Source: Fragilaria crotonensis (taxonomy: Eukaryota > Bacillariophyta > Fragilariophyceae > Fragilariales > Fragilariaceae). From it: a stretch of DNA of 64,000 nt. The notes under the pieces are model-generated. The model worked only from the letters and a program-made list of their open reading frames with translations, made no database searches and was not told the origin of the DNA. Of the stretch, positions 10,373 through 22,391 are shown piece by piece. A program made the position numbers and the translations under genes. The stretch is taken from positions 1 through 64,000 of the forward strand of contig JAKSYS010000010.1 of the NCBI GenBank assembly GCA_022925895.1. The letters run 5' to 3'. Positions within the stretch are counted from its first letter, which is position 1; every line of letters begins with the position of its first letter.

Positions 10373-11991
10373 AGCCATTGCTCAGATAGTTCTGAGACAT
10401 CCCTTGGAGTCCCCGCACGTTTCCAGACCTCACTAACCTATTGATAACTGCGGGTTTCCGATGACGATACTTTGCCTTCGAGTACCCTGATTCAAGAGTT
10501 GGGCATTCGCAGGCACGACAAAGTTGCTTGATCTTTGAGAAACGGGCAGTATAATGCCCGCAGAGGCGATCGTGACCCTCGGTATCGCCGATGATGAAGG
10601 GAATGTAAGGGTGAAGCACGATAGGAAAGATTTTGTTGTTGTAATGTAGCATCCAATGGAATCCATTGCGTTGCAAGTCGAGGAATCCCGATTCTTCCAG
10701 GATGAACTCTATCTGCATGTGCATCTCATTAAGAAGGTATGTTGACCACGTAACATCTGGGATTGGCTTCAGGGGGATGCGATCTATAACAGTGCCAGGA
10801 GGGAGGTCTGTTGGTGGGGCACTGACAATAACAGCACCGTGTTTGGAGCTGGGCTGGTGAGCTGGACTGTGACAAATGTAACCAAGAATTTGCATTGCTG
10901 TATGCTTTGAGCGAACGCTGTGTTTTGTAAGGCCATGAGAGATGGTCATGGGTTCCATCTGAAGCCGCCCGTAGGTGTCGACCTGCGTCTTGTCCATGGC
11001 CATTATTGCTGGTAAAAGCATGTCAACATCCTTTTTCTTAACAAGTGCATCATAAGTCTTACGGTAACAACGGCCGGTGTTGATGTTACCAATGTGAGTC
11101 GACTTCGAGGGAGCAACAAAGGGGTCCTTTGCCGGAGAATCAAACAAGTAGTTTTCATCGCGGTTCAGCAAAGGACAAGAAAGAAGGGATGCGAAGACTT
11201 GCCGCGCATCAAAATAAATCATCGGCACTACCCTCCTTGAATACGGAAGGTATAGCAGCTTCTCCTTTGGGGTTAATCCCTTCATGTTGTACCGACAATA
11301 CAAGTTCTGCACAACTTTCTCCCAAGATGGTTGGCAGTCCACTTTAAAAAAATGACCCTTGTCGTTTGCTTTTGCTGCCCAATTCAGAATATGGGTGAAT
11401 GCCTTCATCGGGGCCCTTAACTCCTTTAGTACATTCAGTAATTCTATATGAACCTTTTCTTCAACAGAAAACCTGTCAAGACCCAGCGGATTTGATTGCA
11501 ATTCCTGTATTTCTTGGTACAAATCCAGAAGGTGCCTATCGGGCAGGAACACCTTCTGAATGATTGCTGTGATTGTTATCCGCTGCCTCCTCACATGGAA
11601 GCACGTCATCAAATGCACATAATTCGTCGTCATCGACGTCCGCCATTTCATCAGCAGCATTGTCAATGAATATGTTTCCTTCAGTAGCGGTGCCCTTCCC
11701 TCTATTTGGAAAAGATGATGACGTTTGTGTCAAACCATGGGCAGCAGTAATACTACCTTGTGCTCTTTCTTCGTTCTGGAAATCTGCTGAATTGTTTCTT
11801 GGCTGGTGGACATCAGTTCTTTCGTTGTCATGTCCAATCTGCACAGCAGTTGACTTCCTATTGGACGCCGTGGATGTATAATGAGCGCGACACCCCTCGT
11901 TCTGAGATATGTGAGTAGAAAGTCTCTTGAACGTTTTATTGCAACCCAAACAACAAACCAAACCGGCAGGAGTGCAAGAACGCAAAGGCAT
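10373..11991 (-). pseudogene. Plavaka/CACTA-like transposase, frameshifted and cut by LINE-1
   Basis: The ATG at 11991 opens a frame with an N-terminal zinc finger (CLGCNKTFKRLSTHI then a later Cys) and an acidic linker. It is broken by a one-base shift near 11536-11545, after which the second frame continues with VFLPDRHLLDLYQEIQELQ. The core LLPAIMAMDKTQVDTYGR is the DKT block that holds the first catalytic Asp in Plavaka-type (CACTA-related) transposases; the later segment DRLCGHYTARF with LCRACECPT is the Cys-rich segment seen in the same families. The frame ends 2-3 codons after entering LINE-1, and the remaining C-terminal part is absent from the window. Family assignment rests on motif memory, not on a search. 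Confidence 0.6.
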
Positions 11992-12642
11992 ACTACTTGT
12001 TGTTGACCAACAAGAAGGGTGATGATGATAATTAACTGTTTTGTATCAAGACATAAACAAAGAGAAGTTTTTGCTACGCTAAAACAAGACGACAAAAACG
12101 AGTGATAGAAAATGCATGTTGAAAATTCAATGTTTCCGATTTTGACAAATGCTTTTTGATTGCCAATTATCAAAATCAAAAAGCGGATTTAGAGAAACAA
12201 AATCTATTTTTGCTAAAGAATTGAAGCAAAAGTGGTTAATACAACAACCAAAAATGGAATTCTGACACAGTATTGTGAGGAATCATCATTCATAATTGAA
12301 GAAAAAAACAGACATGGTGTATCTAAATATTAAAAAATGAGAAACAAACATGTGAATTATGAAACGTTTGTCGCATTAAACATAGAAATTGAGAATCTGC
12401 ACACTGTATGTATAATACCACTATTTATGTTGAGTTACAACCATATATGTTCTAAATCTAGCTAATTTAAAGCTGGTATATACCAAATTTATCGGATTCA
12501 CAACAAAGTAGTGGCCATCAAATGACTATATGGCCAAAACGCACCTTCAGATGTCGGAAATTGGGCAGCAAAGTAATAGTGAGCATACCACGTTTTACAT
12601 ACTTGTGATAATCCTCGATATGGTACATAAATCTACGGGGAT
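11992..12642. other. AT-rich spacer upstream of the transposase
   Basis: About 650 bases of AT-rich sequence with no open frame worth calling. It could hold the promoter and left end of the transposon whose transposase reads leftward from 11991, but I cannot identify a terminal inverted repeat. Confidence 0.4.
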
Positions 12643-12809
12643 GTTCCGTAACTCCCGACGTATGAAATCGAGCCTCCGACATAGAAATCAGTACTGCGAA
12701 ATCCCTCTCGACGTACCTCTGGACGTACAACGAAGCCCTCCCAACGTATCTACTAAATACATACATCCCTGAAGCTTTTTAATCTATTTTTTTGGCCCGC
12801 CCCCTTAGG
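12643..12809 (+). repeat. ~165-bp CTCC-GACG cassette, copy 3
   Basis: Starts TTCCGTAACTCCCGACGTA and carries CTCTCGACGTACCTCTGGACGT-type cores like copy 1, ending GCCCGCCCCCTTAGG. The next base is already inside a 190-bp satellite unit, entered part-way through the unit, so the right edge is sharp. Confidence 0.72.
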
Positions 12810-13505
12810 ACATTGAACAAAACGTACCGGTTAACGATGCAAACAGCAGAATGGCGAACGAATTCCGAGTTTTGAATCGTGATTGCCATGTTGACCATCT
12901 CTGCATTTCATTCTCTATCTTCACCAAAAATTGTCCAAATGAAAATCTAAAACGACGGACGTTGAGACAAATCACCCTCAAAGAAAGTTGAATAGTAGGC
13001 CATCGAACGAAACGTACCGGTTAACGATGCAAACAGCAGAATGGCGAACGAATTTCGAGTTTTGAATCGTGATTGGCATGTTGACCATCTCTGCATTTCA
13101 TTCTCTATCTTCACCAAAAAAAAAGTCCAATTGAAAATCTAAAACAACGGACGTTGAGACCAATTACCCTCAAAGATAGGTTGATAGTAGGCCATTGAAC
13201 GAAACGCTCCCACTGAGGCTGAACACAGCCATAAGACCGACAAATTTCGAGTTTTCAGTTGTGACTGGTATGCCATCCAGCTTCGCATTTTGTACTGTAT
13301 CTTTGCTAAAAATTGACCAAATCTGAATCTGAAATGATAGTCGTTGGGACTTCATCAAAGCGAAGAAAGTTGTATAAGAGGTCGTTGAACGAAATAGACC
13401 TGATGAGGATGAAAACTGAATCCTCAAGTGGTCTTCATGGTAGTTAGAGTACTAGTGCCGACGAGTGCACAAGCCGAAAACTGTGTTACGTTTAAATTTA
13501 AACTA
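12810..13505. repeat. 190-bp satellite, block 2 (about 3.5 units)
   Basis: Same family as 2441-3524. The landmark ACCGGTTAACGATGCAAACAG is at 12827, 13017 and, decayed, about 13209 and 13399. Spacings are 190, 192 and 190; the 192 is explained by a longer A-run at about 13116. The last unit decays into cassette copy 4, mirroring the arrangement satellite-then-cassette at block 1. Confidence 0.9.
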
Positions 13506-13674
13506 TACTGAAGCTTACGGCTCCTATGGTACATTTTGCTATTTGAAAAGTGGCTCCGATGGCACAAAATAGGCTCCTGTGGTACTTTTATTACATAAAA
13601 TAGCTCCTGTGGTACCAAGTAAAAATATTTATACTTGAGGAAAATTTATCTAGTTTGAACCCCGGCCCCATAGT
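13506..13674 (+). repeat. ~165-bp cassette, copy 4
   Basis: Four cores of the form GGCTCCTATGGTAC / GGCTCCTGTGGTAC are spaced 30-40 bases apart, followed by the shared tail AAATTTATCTAGTTTGAACCCC and a degenerate end CGGCCCCATAG. Closest to copy 2. Confidence 0.7.
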
Positions 13675-14320
13675 GCCGACACCACATCGTCACGACATGA
13701 CATCGGCCGCATGTCGTCACAACATGTCAACGGTTCGACGACCGCATGTTGTCACAACATGTCAACGGTACGACTTCGCAATCGAAACGTGGCAACGTCG
13801 CACGTTGCAATCGACGACGTTGCAATCATCGTTCGACGTTGAACGAACGTCAATACGTTTGTACAGTGTGCGATGAATTGTTGTGTGTGTAACGATATTG
13901 ACACTGTACAAACATGCGTGGAAGTTTACGTAGAAAATTGTTGTGTGTGTGAAGACACCAACACCGTACAAATTTACGTGGATGATTACGTGGAAAATTG
14001 TCATCTGTGTGATGACACTGACGGCGTACGAACCTAAACGACAATTGTCGTGTGTGTGATGACACCGACGCCGTACGAACCTTGTAACTAAATACACGTA
14101 GAAAATTGTCGTCTAACATGTGATGACAATGACGCAGTACGAACGCAGAACGAAAAGACACGTAAAAATTTGTCGTATGCGTGATGACAATGACGCAGTG
14201 CGAACCTACGTTGAAATATACGTATGAAGAGGATTGTCTTTTGTGTTGTGACACGGATGCAAACAAGTACTACCACTTACGTACGCGTACCAAGTGACGT
14301 ACGAACGCATGACGTTAATT
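13675..14320. repeat. Clustered imperfect repeats beside a CRE-like/TATA motif
   Basis: The left part repeats ATGTCGTCACAACATGTCAACGG, including the near-palindrome CATGTTGT-C-ACAACATG at about 13745. From 13865 to 14260 about seven imperfect units of 46-65 bases occur, consensus GAAAATTGTCGTGTGTGTGATGACACYGACGCCGTACGAAC (given here only as its parts: GAAAATTGTCGT, GTGTGATGACA, GACGCCGTACGAAC). Close to the right end are TGACGT motifs (about 14295 and 14310). No conserved frame runs through the units. Before LINE-2 arrived this block was continuous with 22392 onward. Confidence 0.6.
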
Positions 14321-14335
14321 GTATATAAACGTCAT
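14321..14335. repeat. LINE-2 left target-site duplication
   Basis: GTATATAAACGTCAT is repeated exactly at 22377-22391; with the preceding TT on both sides the match is 17 bases. It marks the insertion site of LINE-2. Confidence 0.92.
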
Positions 14336-14421
14336 AGAATTTTCACCTTAGTGAATTTTGTAAGCCATACAAAAATCCTACGTGAATCTCCGGTACGTTT
14401 TGTACTACGAACACACCGACA

Positions 14422-16137
14422 ATGACGGCGCAGTCTTTTCCAATCTCTAGCGTTGGTTGTGATCCAACCCGCAATCTCGACGTGGAAGATGACTTGTCTA
14501 CCGCAACCCCACCCGTTGGTTATCGTAACTCCGATAGCGACCATGAAATGGTTTCGAAAACCATCCGTTTCAACTTCGCACCTGTTGACTGCTCACGTAT
14601 CGACAGCATCGACCCAGCTGAAGTCCACACCCAGTGGTTACGTATCATCACGTCTTCCTTTGGCAACGATGTAAAGATCATCAATAACTTTAACAAACCG
14701 GTGAGCAACATCAGCAACTACACCACGACCGCAAAACGAATGTCACATGAACAACAGTTCAAGCTTCACCAGAAGTCCGCAGGAGCCGATTCAAAGATTG
14801 CGTTCACTATCGTTCATCGAATTCTTATCCGCGTCCCCTTCGGTCAACTCAAGCGCCATTCCCAGGCATTCCAACTCCTGAAAGACCACAATTGCTTCCT
14901 CCGAGAGCACATGTGGGACGAACAAGAATGGGATGTCCAACAAATTGGATTCGTCACTGGGTTTAATCCCAAGTATTACACCCCCGAGAAAGTTACTTCA
15001 GCCATCCGTAACCGTCTCACCCAAAGCAATGGAACTACACGTGCAAAAGTGCCAAAGTTCCAGACCGTGTTGAAAACCCATAAAATCCTCCATAATGGAC
15101 GGACCTCCTCGACCCAGGCGTTTTCTGTCGAAGTTCCATTTCACTCTGCTCATCAACTTGTCACGCTCATGAAAGATGCCACAAAGGACACCAAGGATTA
15201 TGTGTCATTTCAAATGCGCCGTAGAAACCCGGACGCATTCCAAGGAGCAATCAGGTATCAAAACCATATCTTAGCGAACCAGCATGTGGTCATGATCAAT
15301 TATCTCGGATTGGACGCAATGTATTACTTATCGGATCGAATCCAAGCCATGTCCGGGGTTCAAGATGTTATTCCCGCGAAGAAAGTCGATCAGAACGGTA
15401 AATTTTATGTTCTCGTTCAAAAAAATGATGCAAACAAAGTAAGACAGTCCTTGCAAAAACAATTCGCAGAATGGTTTCGAGATATAGTCCCGGAAGACGC
15501 AAAACCGAAAGAAGGACAATTTGAGGGTCCACCTGTTGTGCCAAATCCCAAGACAGATGGATACTCTAGCGGCGAAAATTCCTGGATGACGACATCTACA
15601 AAGAGTTTCATGGAGTACAGTGTTGAGAGTATGACAACGAATACAATTGATAGCGGCACCATGTTCCGTCTCGATAGAGCATGGGACAATCGAACGGGAG
15701 ACACCATACATCAGTCGACGAATCACAGTACCAACACCCGCTCCCAGTATTCCGAACGAACCTACGCGTCGTACGCGGCAGCCACAGTTTCCGATCAGGT
15801 GTCAGGCATGACGGAATCGGATACCCCAAGAGACATACGCCACGAGGAATTGACGAATAAAATTGCTACCCTTGAAGCAATGATCGAACGCTTGTGTCAG
15901 CAAGTTCAAGTGTTGACAAACACAGCCGCTCAACCGCAAGCCATTGATCCCGACGATTCACCAAATCATCGCGAAAAGCGCCTCGACAGGAAAGCATCGC
16001 CAAGGAAACACAAACAATCGACACAATACTCAGCTCCCTCAGGTATCGAAGAAGATAACCATGAGCCAGCGCCGATGGACGAAGATCGCCTCACAGCGTG
16101 GGACGATTACTCACCTCGCAAGGATGATGATCTATAA
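14422..16137 (+). CDS. LINE-2 ORF1 protein (571 aa, unknown fold)
   Basis: The first ATG after the 5' UTR opens this frame, which is intact. It is homologous to LINE-1 ORF1 (shared blocks at about residues 50-130, 150-200 and 250-320, and the block GYSSGENSWMT near residue 380 against GLSSGENSWMT in LINE-1). The C-terminal part has a short heptad-like segment (about 475-505, EELTNKIATLEAMIERL) and a charged tail. No RRM, no CCHC and no esterase motif is seen, so the function is unknown beyond its position as the ORF1 of a non-LTR element. Here the gap to ORF2 is 57 bases instead of the ATGA overlap of LINE-1. Confidence 0.85.
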   Translation: MTAQSFPISSVGCDPTRNLDVEDDLSTATPPVGYRNSDSDHEMVSKTIRFNFAPVDCSRIDSIDPAEVHTQWLRIITSSFGNDVKIINNFNKPVSNISNYTTTAKRMSHEQQFKLHQKSAGADSKIAFTIVHRILIRVPFGQLKRHSQAFQLLKDHNCFLREHMWDEQEWDVQQIGFVTGFNPKYYTPEKVTSAIRNRLTQSNGTTRAKVPKFQTVLKTHKILHNGRTSSTQAFSVEVPFHSAHQLVTLMKDATKDTKDYVSFQMRRRNPDAFQGAIRYQNHILANQHVVMINYLGLDAMYYLSDRIQAMSGVQDVIPAKKVDQNGKFYVLVQKNDANKVRQSLQKQFAEWFRDIVPEDAKPKEGQFEGPPVVPNPKTDGYSSGENSWMTTSTKSFMEYSVESMTTNTIDSGTMFRLDRAWDNRTGDTIHQSTNHSTNTRSQYSERTYASYAAATVSDQVSGMTESDTPRDIRHEELTNKIATLEAMIERLCQQVQVLTNTAAQPQAIDPDDSPNHREKRLDRKASPRKHKQSTQYSAPSGIEEDNHEPAPMDEDRLTAWDDYSPRKDDDL

Positions 16138-16194
16138 CCATCACACGGCATCGGATACAGCTAGGATAACCCTTCTGTAGATAATGTTACGGAC

Positions 16195-19100
16195 ATGGAC
16201 CAGAGACACACTTCATTATTACAACGTTTGAGGACAATAGCAGCGACTGTAAGACGCATCGATTCCAGCACACGGGATAACAATGATATCAGCGCTCCGC
16301 TACAAGCGTCGGAACCATCCAACGACGACACACAGCAATTTCAACCACCGCTTATATCGGCATCCCAAATTACCCCAGCGCAGAGGTTACGTATAGCAAG
16401 AGCGGAGTGGAATAAAATATTGTCGCAACGAGGTACCATAGCAACCACGCGACAATCGATTTTGTCATCGGAAAACTTACGAGGAAACAATCCATGGGGA
16501 GATCGGGTAGAGGATAAAGGCGACAATGTTACACGGATATACTCCTTGAATGTCAATGGCCTCTCCATCGATCGAAGAGGAGGGAGATTTGATGATCTTT
16601 GCAAGGTGGGAAAAGAAGTTCAGGCAGATATCATATGTTGTCAAGAACACAATCTCGACACAACACGATTCCATGTCCGCAGCATCCTGTATGATACGGC
16701 GCGACAACATTGGAGTCGCTCTCGTCTCTTATTCGGAACCACGCCAATCCCGTTCGAAACCAATTACAAACCAGGAGGGACAATGATGGTAGCATCCGGC
16801 GATATCACTGGACGCATCATTGGTCAGAGTCATGATAAGTGGGGACGCTGGACGAGTCAAACGTTTCGAGGAGCAGGGAACAGGAATGTGACGATAATAT
16901 CGGCTTACCAAGTGGTCACGGACAATCCTCACACAGGCCTGACAACTGTAACGTCGCAACAACAGAGTTTATTGTTACAATCAAATGATTCGGCTACTCC
17001 ACGAATGGCGTTCAAAGAGATTTACGCAAGTTTTAAGAGAGCGAGTTACCCTCGGAGACGAACTGTTACTTGTTGGAGATTTCAACGAAGCCTTCGCATC
17101 AGAACTCGATGGACTAAGCCAAATTGCCGCAGAGTTTCAGTTATTAAATGTCATGCAGACTCGACATAACACCCGCCCTCCAGCGACGTACTCAAGAGGA
17201 AAGAAATGTCTTGATTACGGTCTTGCCACACATCGTGTGTCAAATGCATTACTTCGATGTGGTTACGAATCCTTCAACGAAAGATTCGCTACAGACCATC
17301 GAGCGTATTTCTTCGACTTCGATAATGAGATTCTCTTTGGTAACACGACCCAGAAGCTTGCTCCACATAATCTCCGAGTGTTAAAATCCAATAACACCGA
17401 ACAGGTTACCCAATACATCAAGCTCAAATATGATTACTTGATGAACAGGAATGGCCTCCGGCGTGCAGAACAACTATCTCTCCCGGGCGATCGACATGCA
17501 TTCGCCGAACGTCTCGACTATGACGTACTAAAGGCAAGTCTTGATGCAGAACAGAAAACCAAACGATTTCGGGAACCAGCGTGGTCAGTAGCGCTAAGCA
17601 AAGCGCGATTAAAGAAAGGGATTTTGACGAAATGGCTATCCATGTATCGAACAGGTCTAGATCATTCCCAAATTCTCCGACGTGATATGGCATTACACGA
17701 CCTAGAGATGACGCTTCCAGTTTCGAAAGAGCAGTGTAAACAGCAACTCCGAGATACTCAGGCCGAGATCAAAAAGATCGTCGCAGAAAGCTATCTCCGG
17801 AGAGACCAAGAAAGGGAGGAACGGATCCAGGAACTCGAGCAATCAGCGAGCACAGCCGATAAAAATCACGCCAAGCTTCTCTGTCGACTAAAACGAAATG
17901 AAAAGGTCAAAAGGGTAACAGAAAAAATCAAAGCTGCACGTGAACGTGGACAAAGCCAAGGGGTTACACGCATCGAGATTCCAAGACCACCATCAACTGA
18001 TCCTAAAACTTGTACGGAGTGGCAGACAATTGATGTCCCATCCGAGATCGTGGAACATCTTCAGCGACGGAATCGACAACATTTCGGCCAAGCTCACGGA
18101 ACCCCCTTCACAGTCGCTCCGCTATCAACATCTTTAACATTTTGTGGAGACACCGGCACGGCAGAATCCATCCTCGACGGCACATATTCGATTGATCAAC
18201 ATTCCGAGTCCGTTCAATTATTGCTTCAGCACTTGCAGCAGACTCACCAGATTGCTACGTTGACAACTACCCCGACGATTACACTAGCAGAATTTCAGGG
18301 CAAGCTTCGAGTGTGGCGAGAATCCACAACCACGTCGCCGTCGGGAATGCATCTCGGTCATTACAAGGCCTTGTTTGCAAAACATAAATATTCTCATGTT
18401 CCACCGCTGGATCCATCCATCCCATTGGATGACGAACGGGCACAGGCGCATTTGAAATTATTGGCTCTTAAAGAAGAGTACGACAATATGCAGCAAACGC
18501 TGGCATGGATGCATTTATCTCTGTTGAACTACGCACTCGAACGTGGCTATTCGTTTACTAGATGGCAGCAAATTGCGAATACGATCTTGTTTAAAGACCG
18601 AGGATGCGTGAAAATCCATCGCACTAGGGTCATACATATTTACGAAGCCGACTTTAACCTCATGTTGGGTATTAAGTGGCGGGTCGCCTTGTATCAGTCG
18701 GAGGCGTTAAATTTGCTCAATGATGGACAATTCGGTTCAAGACCGCGTAGGAATGCAATAGACCCAGTAATGATTGAAGAACTGCAGTTCGAGATTTCTC
18801 GAATCAGTCGACGGATGTTTCTTCAAACTAATTATGACGCCAGCGCATGCTACGATCGCATCATACCAAATCTGGCTATGCTCGCAAGTCGAAAATTCGG
18901 AGTCGAGAAACCGTCACTCAATCCAATGGTTACACGCTTCTCAACGCGAAGTATCATATCAGGACCGAGCTTGGCTTGTCCGACTCCTCATACTCTCATA
19001 CGGTCGACATGCCAATATACGGCACAGGTCAGGGAAGTGGTAACTCTCCGATGATTTGGTGCTTTTTGTCAAGCTTACTGTACGACTGCTACGACTCTAC

Positions 19101-22100
19101 GGCACATCCTGCACAGTATTGCAATCCAGACTGGTCGAACCAAAGTCGCATCTCAATGATCGGCTTTGTGGATGATAGTAACGGTCAGGTGAACTCCTTT
19201 TACGACACCGAAGATGTGGAACATTTGCAAGCATTGGTGATGAAAGCTCAGCACAACGCAACAAAATGGTCCGAGTTACTTCATGCCACCGGCGGGTCGC
19301 TTGAGCTGTCGAAATGTTCCTACCACGTGCTGTATTGGAAATTTTCTATTCAAGGTGCTCCTGTCCTCTCTAATATAAAATCGGAAATACCACCTCTGCA
19401 AGTATTGGATATCCTCACCGATACTACCCAAACTTTGGATTTTTTACCGCCTTCGGTTGCCCATAAGACTCTCGGTCACTACAAGGACCCAGTCGGAATC
19501 CAAAAGGCGCAGTATCGACAGCTGAAAGAGAAAAGCGACCGTATTACCGAGTTCCTTTGGTCAACCCACTTTACTAGGGAGGAAGCATGGACGTATTATC
19601 GCTCGTGTTATGTGCCGGCGGTAACGTATCCCTTGACAAGTTCATTTCTTTCCAACTCACAGTTAACATCGATTCAAACAAAGGCAATGGCAATTATCAC
19701 AGCAAAATGCGGATTCAATCGCAATACAAAGTAAGAAGTATTGTTCGGACCGACCGACTTAGGAGGAGCAGGATTCTGCCATCTTATCGCCCAACAGGGT
19801 ATATGTCAGACTACATACTTTCTGCGACATTGGAGAAGCCAATCTTCCGTTGGACGATTGTTGAAATGCACATTGGCTTGGATACATCTTTCGGTGGGGA
19901 TGTCCTTCTCTGTCTTAGACAGAGTAGATATACCCTTACCACATTTGGAGTCGAAATGGATTCGAAGTCTTCGGGAGTTTTGGCATCCATCTCTGCGTCT
20001 ATCCAACTAGACGACGCGTGTGTCCCGAAACCTCAAAGAGAACACGACGGGCATCTTATGGATATGATAATCCAGTCTAATCGATTCACCCCATCCGAAA
20101 TTCGGAAGTTGAATTATTGCCGACTATACTTACAGGTCGTCACATTATCAGATATAACAAAACCGAACGGAACCGAGCTGGATCAGTGTTTTCTGGAAGG
20201 GACGTCATCACTTCAGAGTGCACGAACACGTTGGCATACTATCAAACAAGATAGACCCTCGGAGAAGGAGTGGAAATTGTGGCGATCCGCGAATACTATT
20301 TGGAGTGACCAGAGTGGACGTTTGCGTCATCCCCTCGGAGCTTGGTTGCACCCGTTATCCGAACTCCGCTTCAGACACTTCGCTTATCTATATCGACGAT
20401 CGCTTTTCATATGCACGGGGCAGAATACTTATGCTACGTTTCGCAGTACCGGAGCAAACCAATATCGCCCGTCGTCATCACAGAGGATGCGCAATTATGC
20501 ACAACTTCCCGCACGAGCGAGACCTGCCGAAGTGGAATCTGGTTCGGACGGTAAATGGAAATTACAGGGTCAGCCATCGGCGTCTATCCGCATACCCTCC
20601 CCTTCCCCCTCGGCCACTGCTACTTTCGACCTCTTCATAAACACTCTTGACCCTTGGGAAACTGAACTCCTTCGCCAGACTATCCTAAATGTTGACCCTT
20701 TCTCCTTATGTTTGGAGTTAACAACCGGAATCAGAGCGGTGAGCGATGGATCGGTGATCGCAACACATCATGGATCATTTGGGTGGGTTCTAAGCTCATT
20801 AAACGGAGAGCGTCTCGCTTTCGGGAACGGACCAGTTCGAGGGAGGATACCGCATTCCTTTCGAGCCGAGGCATACGGTTTATTGTCACTGTTACGGTTT
20901 TTGATACGAGTTAAAGAATTCACCGGAATGCACGAACCGTGGGTGGGAGTGCTGGCGACAGATAGCCAAAGTGTGTTGGACACACTGCAAATAGGTGACG
21001 TCGACCCGCAGGAAGAAGACACACCAGTTGATTTAGATAAAGGAGCGGTCGTCTTGGATTGTCTAAGGCCGGATTGGGATATTCTCATCGAAATACAGCA
21101 TGCGTTACAAAGCCTTCCACAAGTCAGTCTCCGATACGTCGAAGGACATCAAGACAAGAAGCGACCATATCAGAGCCTTGATCTTTTCGGTCAATTGAAT
21201 GTCGACGCCGACAGGCAGGCCGGTATATACAATGCGGAACATGGCGCTCACCGTCCGATAGTTTTGTTGTCTCCATTAGCCAAGGCACATTTAATCCTAC
21301 CTGACGGAACGGTTACAGGCAAATATTCAACCGTGCTCCTACACGAGACGTCAGCCAAACCTCTTCTCGAATACATCCGTTGCAAGAACGAGTGGAGTCC
21401 GTCAACGCTTCAGTACATCAACTGGGACGCTCATACCAAGGCTCTAAATCGCACTCATGTGTCCCACACTCACATGGTTAAACTGCTCCATAGATTACTA
21501 CCGACGTTTGCCCAAGCCAACAAATTTGACGGGGGGACACGACGATGCGTCTTGTGTGGATCACTCGGCGAGGATCATTTTCATATCCTCAGATGCGAAC
21601 ATGGAAATCGCCTCGCCTGGCGCAATCGGTTTACGACCCGACTTCGGGATTTCTTTATTCAGTCGAATACTTCCCCGATGTTGAGCGAGTTGATGTTGGA
21701 TGGGATACGTAAATGGTTTAGCTCGTCCGAAAAGGAAATTGCACTTAACCCTGATGATTATCATGCCTCAGTACGACAAATAATCCTCCATCAAAACCGG
21801 ATCGGATGGTCCCAGCTCTTCATGGGACGGTTCAGTGTAACTTGGGCTCAACAACAGCGACAGTACCAACTGCGCCAACGGGAGAAACCGACAAGGAGCC
21901 GCATACTTCGGCGTGGCAGGTAAACCTGATTTTGGTAGTGTGGGAACAATGGCACATGCTTTGGAAACAACGTAACGGTGAGGTGCATGGACACGACGAA
22001 CGTACTAAGGCGGAAGCCTCGAGGCGGGATGTTAGGCGGCAACTTGAGGAAATTTATCGAAACCGGTCGTTATACGAAGAGCATGTCCAAAGATTGCTCC

Positions 22101-22258
22101 ATACCAATGTTACCGCGCACGAACAGCATTCTCTGGGAGTCACAAAGAACTGGTTGTCAATTAATGCACCCATTTTCCGCGAAAGTTATCGACGCGTCAA
22201 GAAGCGAATGACTACAGGCATGCGGTCGATCAGAGATTATTTCAGTGTACAACAGTAA
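16195..22258 (+). pseudogene. LINE-2 ORF2: AP-endonuclease / RT / RNase H / CCHC, with multiple frame breaks
   Basis: Starting MDQRHTSLLQRL, the frame gives the endonuclease (LNVNGLSIDRRGG, CQEHNLD) and breaks near 17030. It resumes with LLVGDFNEAF and the reverse transcriptase (TNYDASACYDRIIP), breaks again near 18940, resumes with GTGQGSGNSP and FVDDSNGQ, and shifts near 19735 and about 19990. The RNase H then carries AVSDGSV, FRAEAYG, ATDSQSV and LNVDADRQA (the four catalytic positions), followed by the finger CVLCGSLGEDHFHILRC (C-x2-C-x8-H-x3-C), another shift near 21900 and a last segment ending GMRSIRDYFSVQQ. Comparison with LINE-1 supports each junction. The last motif is discussed as a PIP-box candidate. 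About five single-base breaks make it a pseudogene. Confidence 0.9.
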
Positions 22259-22376
22259 GTACGGACGGGAATTGCCGATAGCTACTGCATACTCCAGTGC
22301 AGTGCCTATCCGTGCGGGTCGAATGCCTTTTTCATGGGCATAGCGGTAGCACGTTAAACTGATTTCTAGTTTTTTT

Positions 22377-22391
22377 GTATATAAACGTCAT
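22377..22391. repeat. LINE-2 right target-site duplication
   Basis: Exact copy of 14321-14335. The text continues with CGCAAAACGTCAG, which in the empty site would follow the TATA-like motif directly. Confidence 0.92.

Larger units (their letters stand above)
14336..22376 (+). mobile_element. LINE-2: full-length non-LTR retrotransposon
   Basis: About 8.04 kb from the end of the left target duplication to the T-run (22370-22376) before the right one. It contains a 5' UTR (14336-14421, homologous to the LINE-1 5' UTR), ORF1, ORF2 with AP-endonuclease, reverse transcriptase, RNase H and CCHC, and a short 3' UTR. The matched target duplication at both ends shows a complete, target-primed insertion. 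ORF2 has several frame breaks, so this copy is inactive. The domain order fits RNase H-bearing non-LTR clades such as I and its relatives. Confidence 0.93.
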
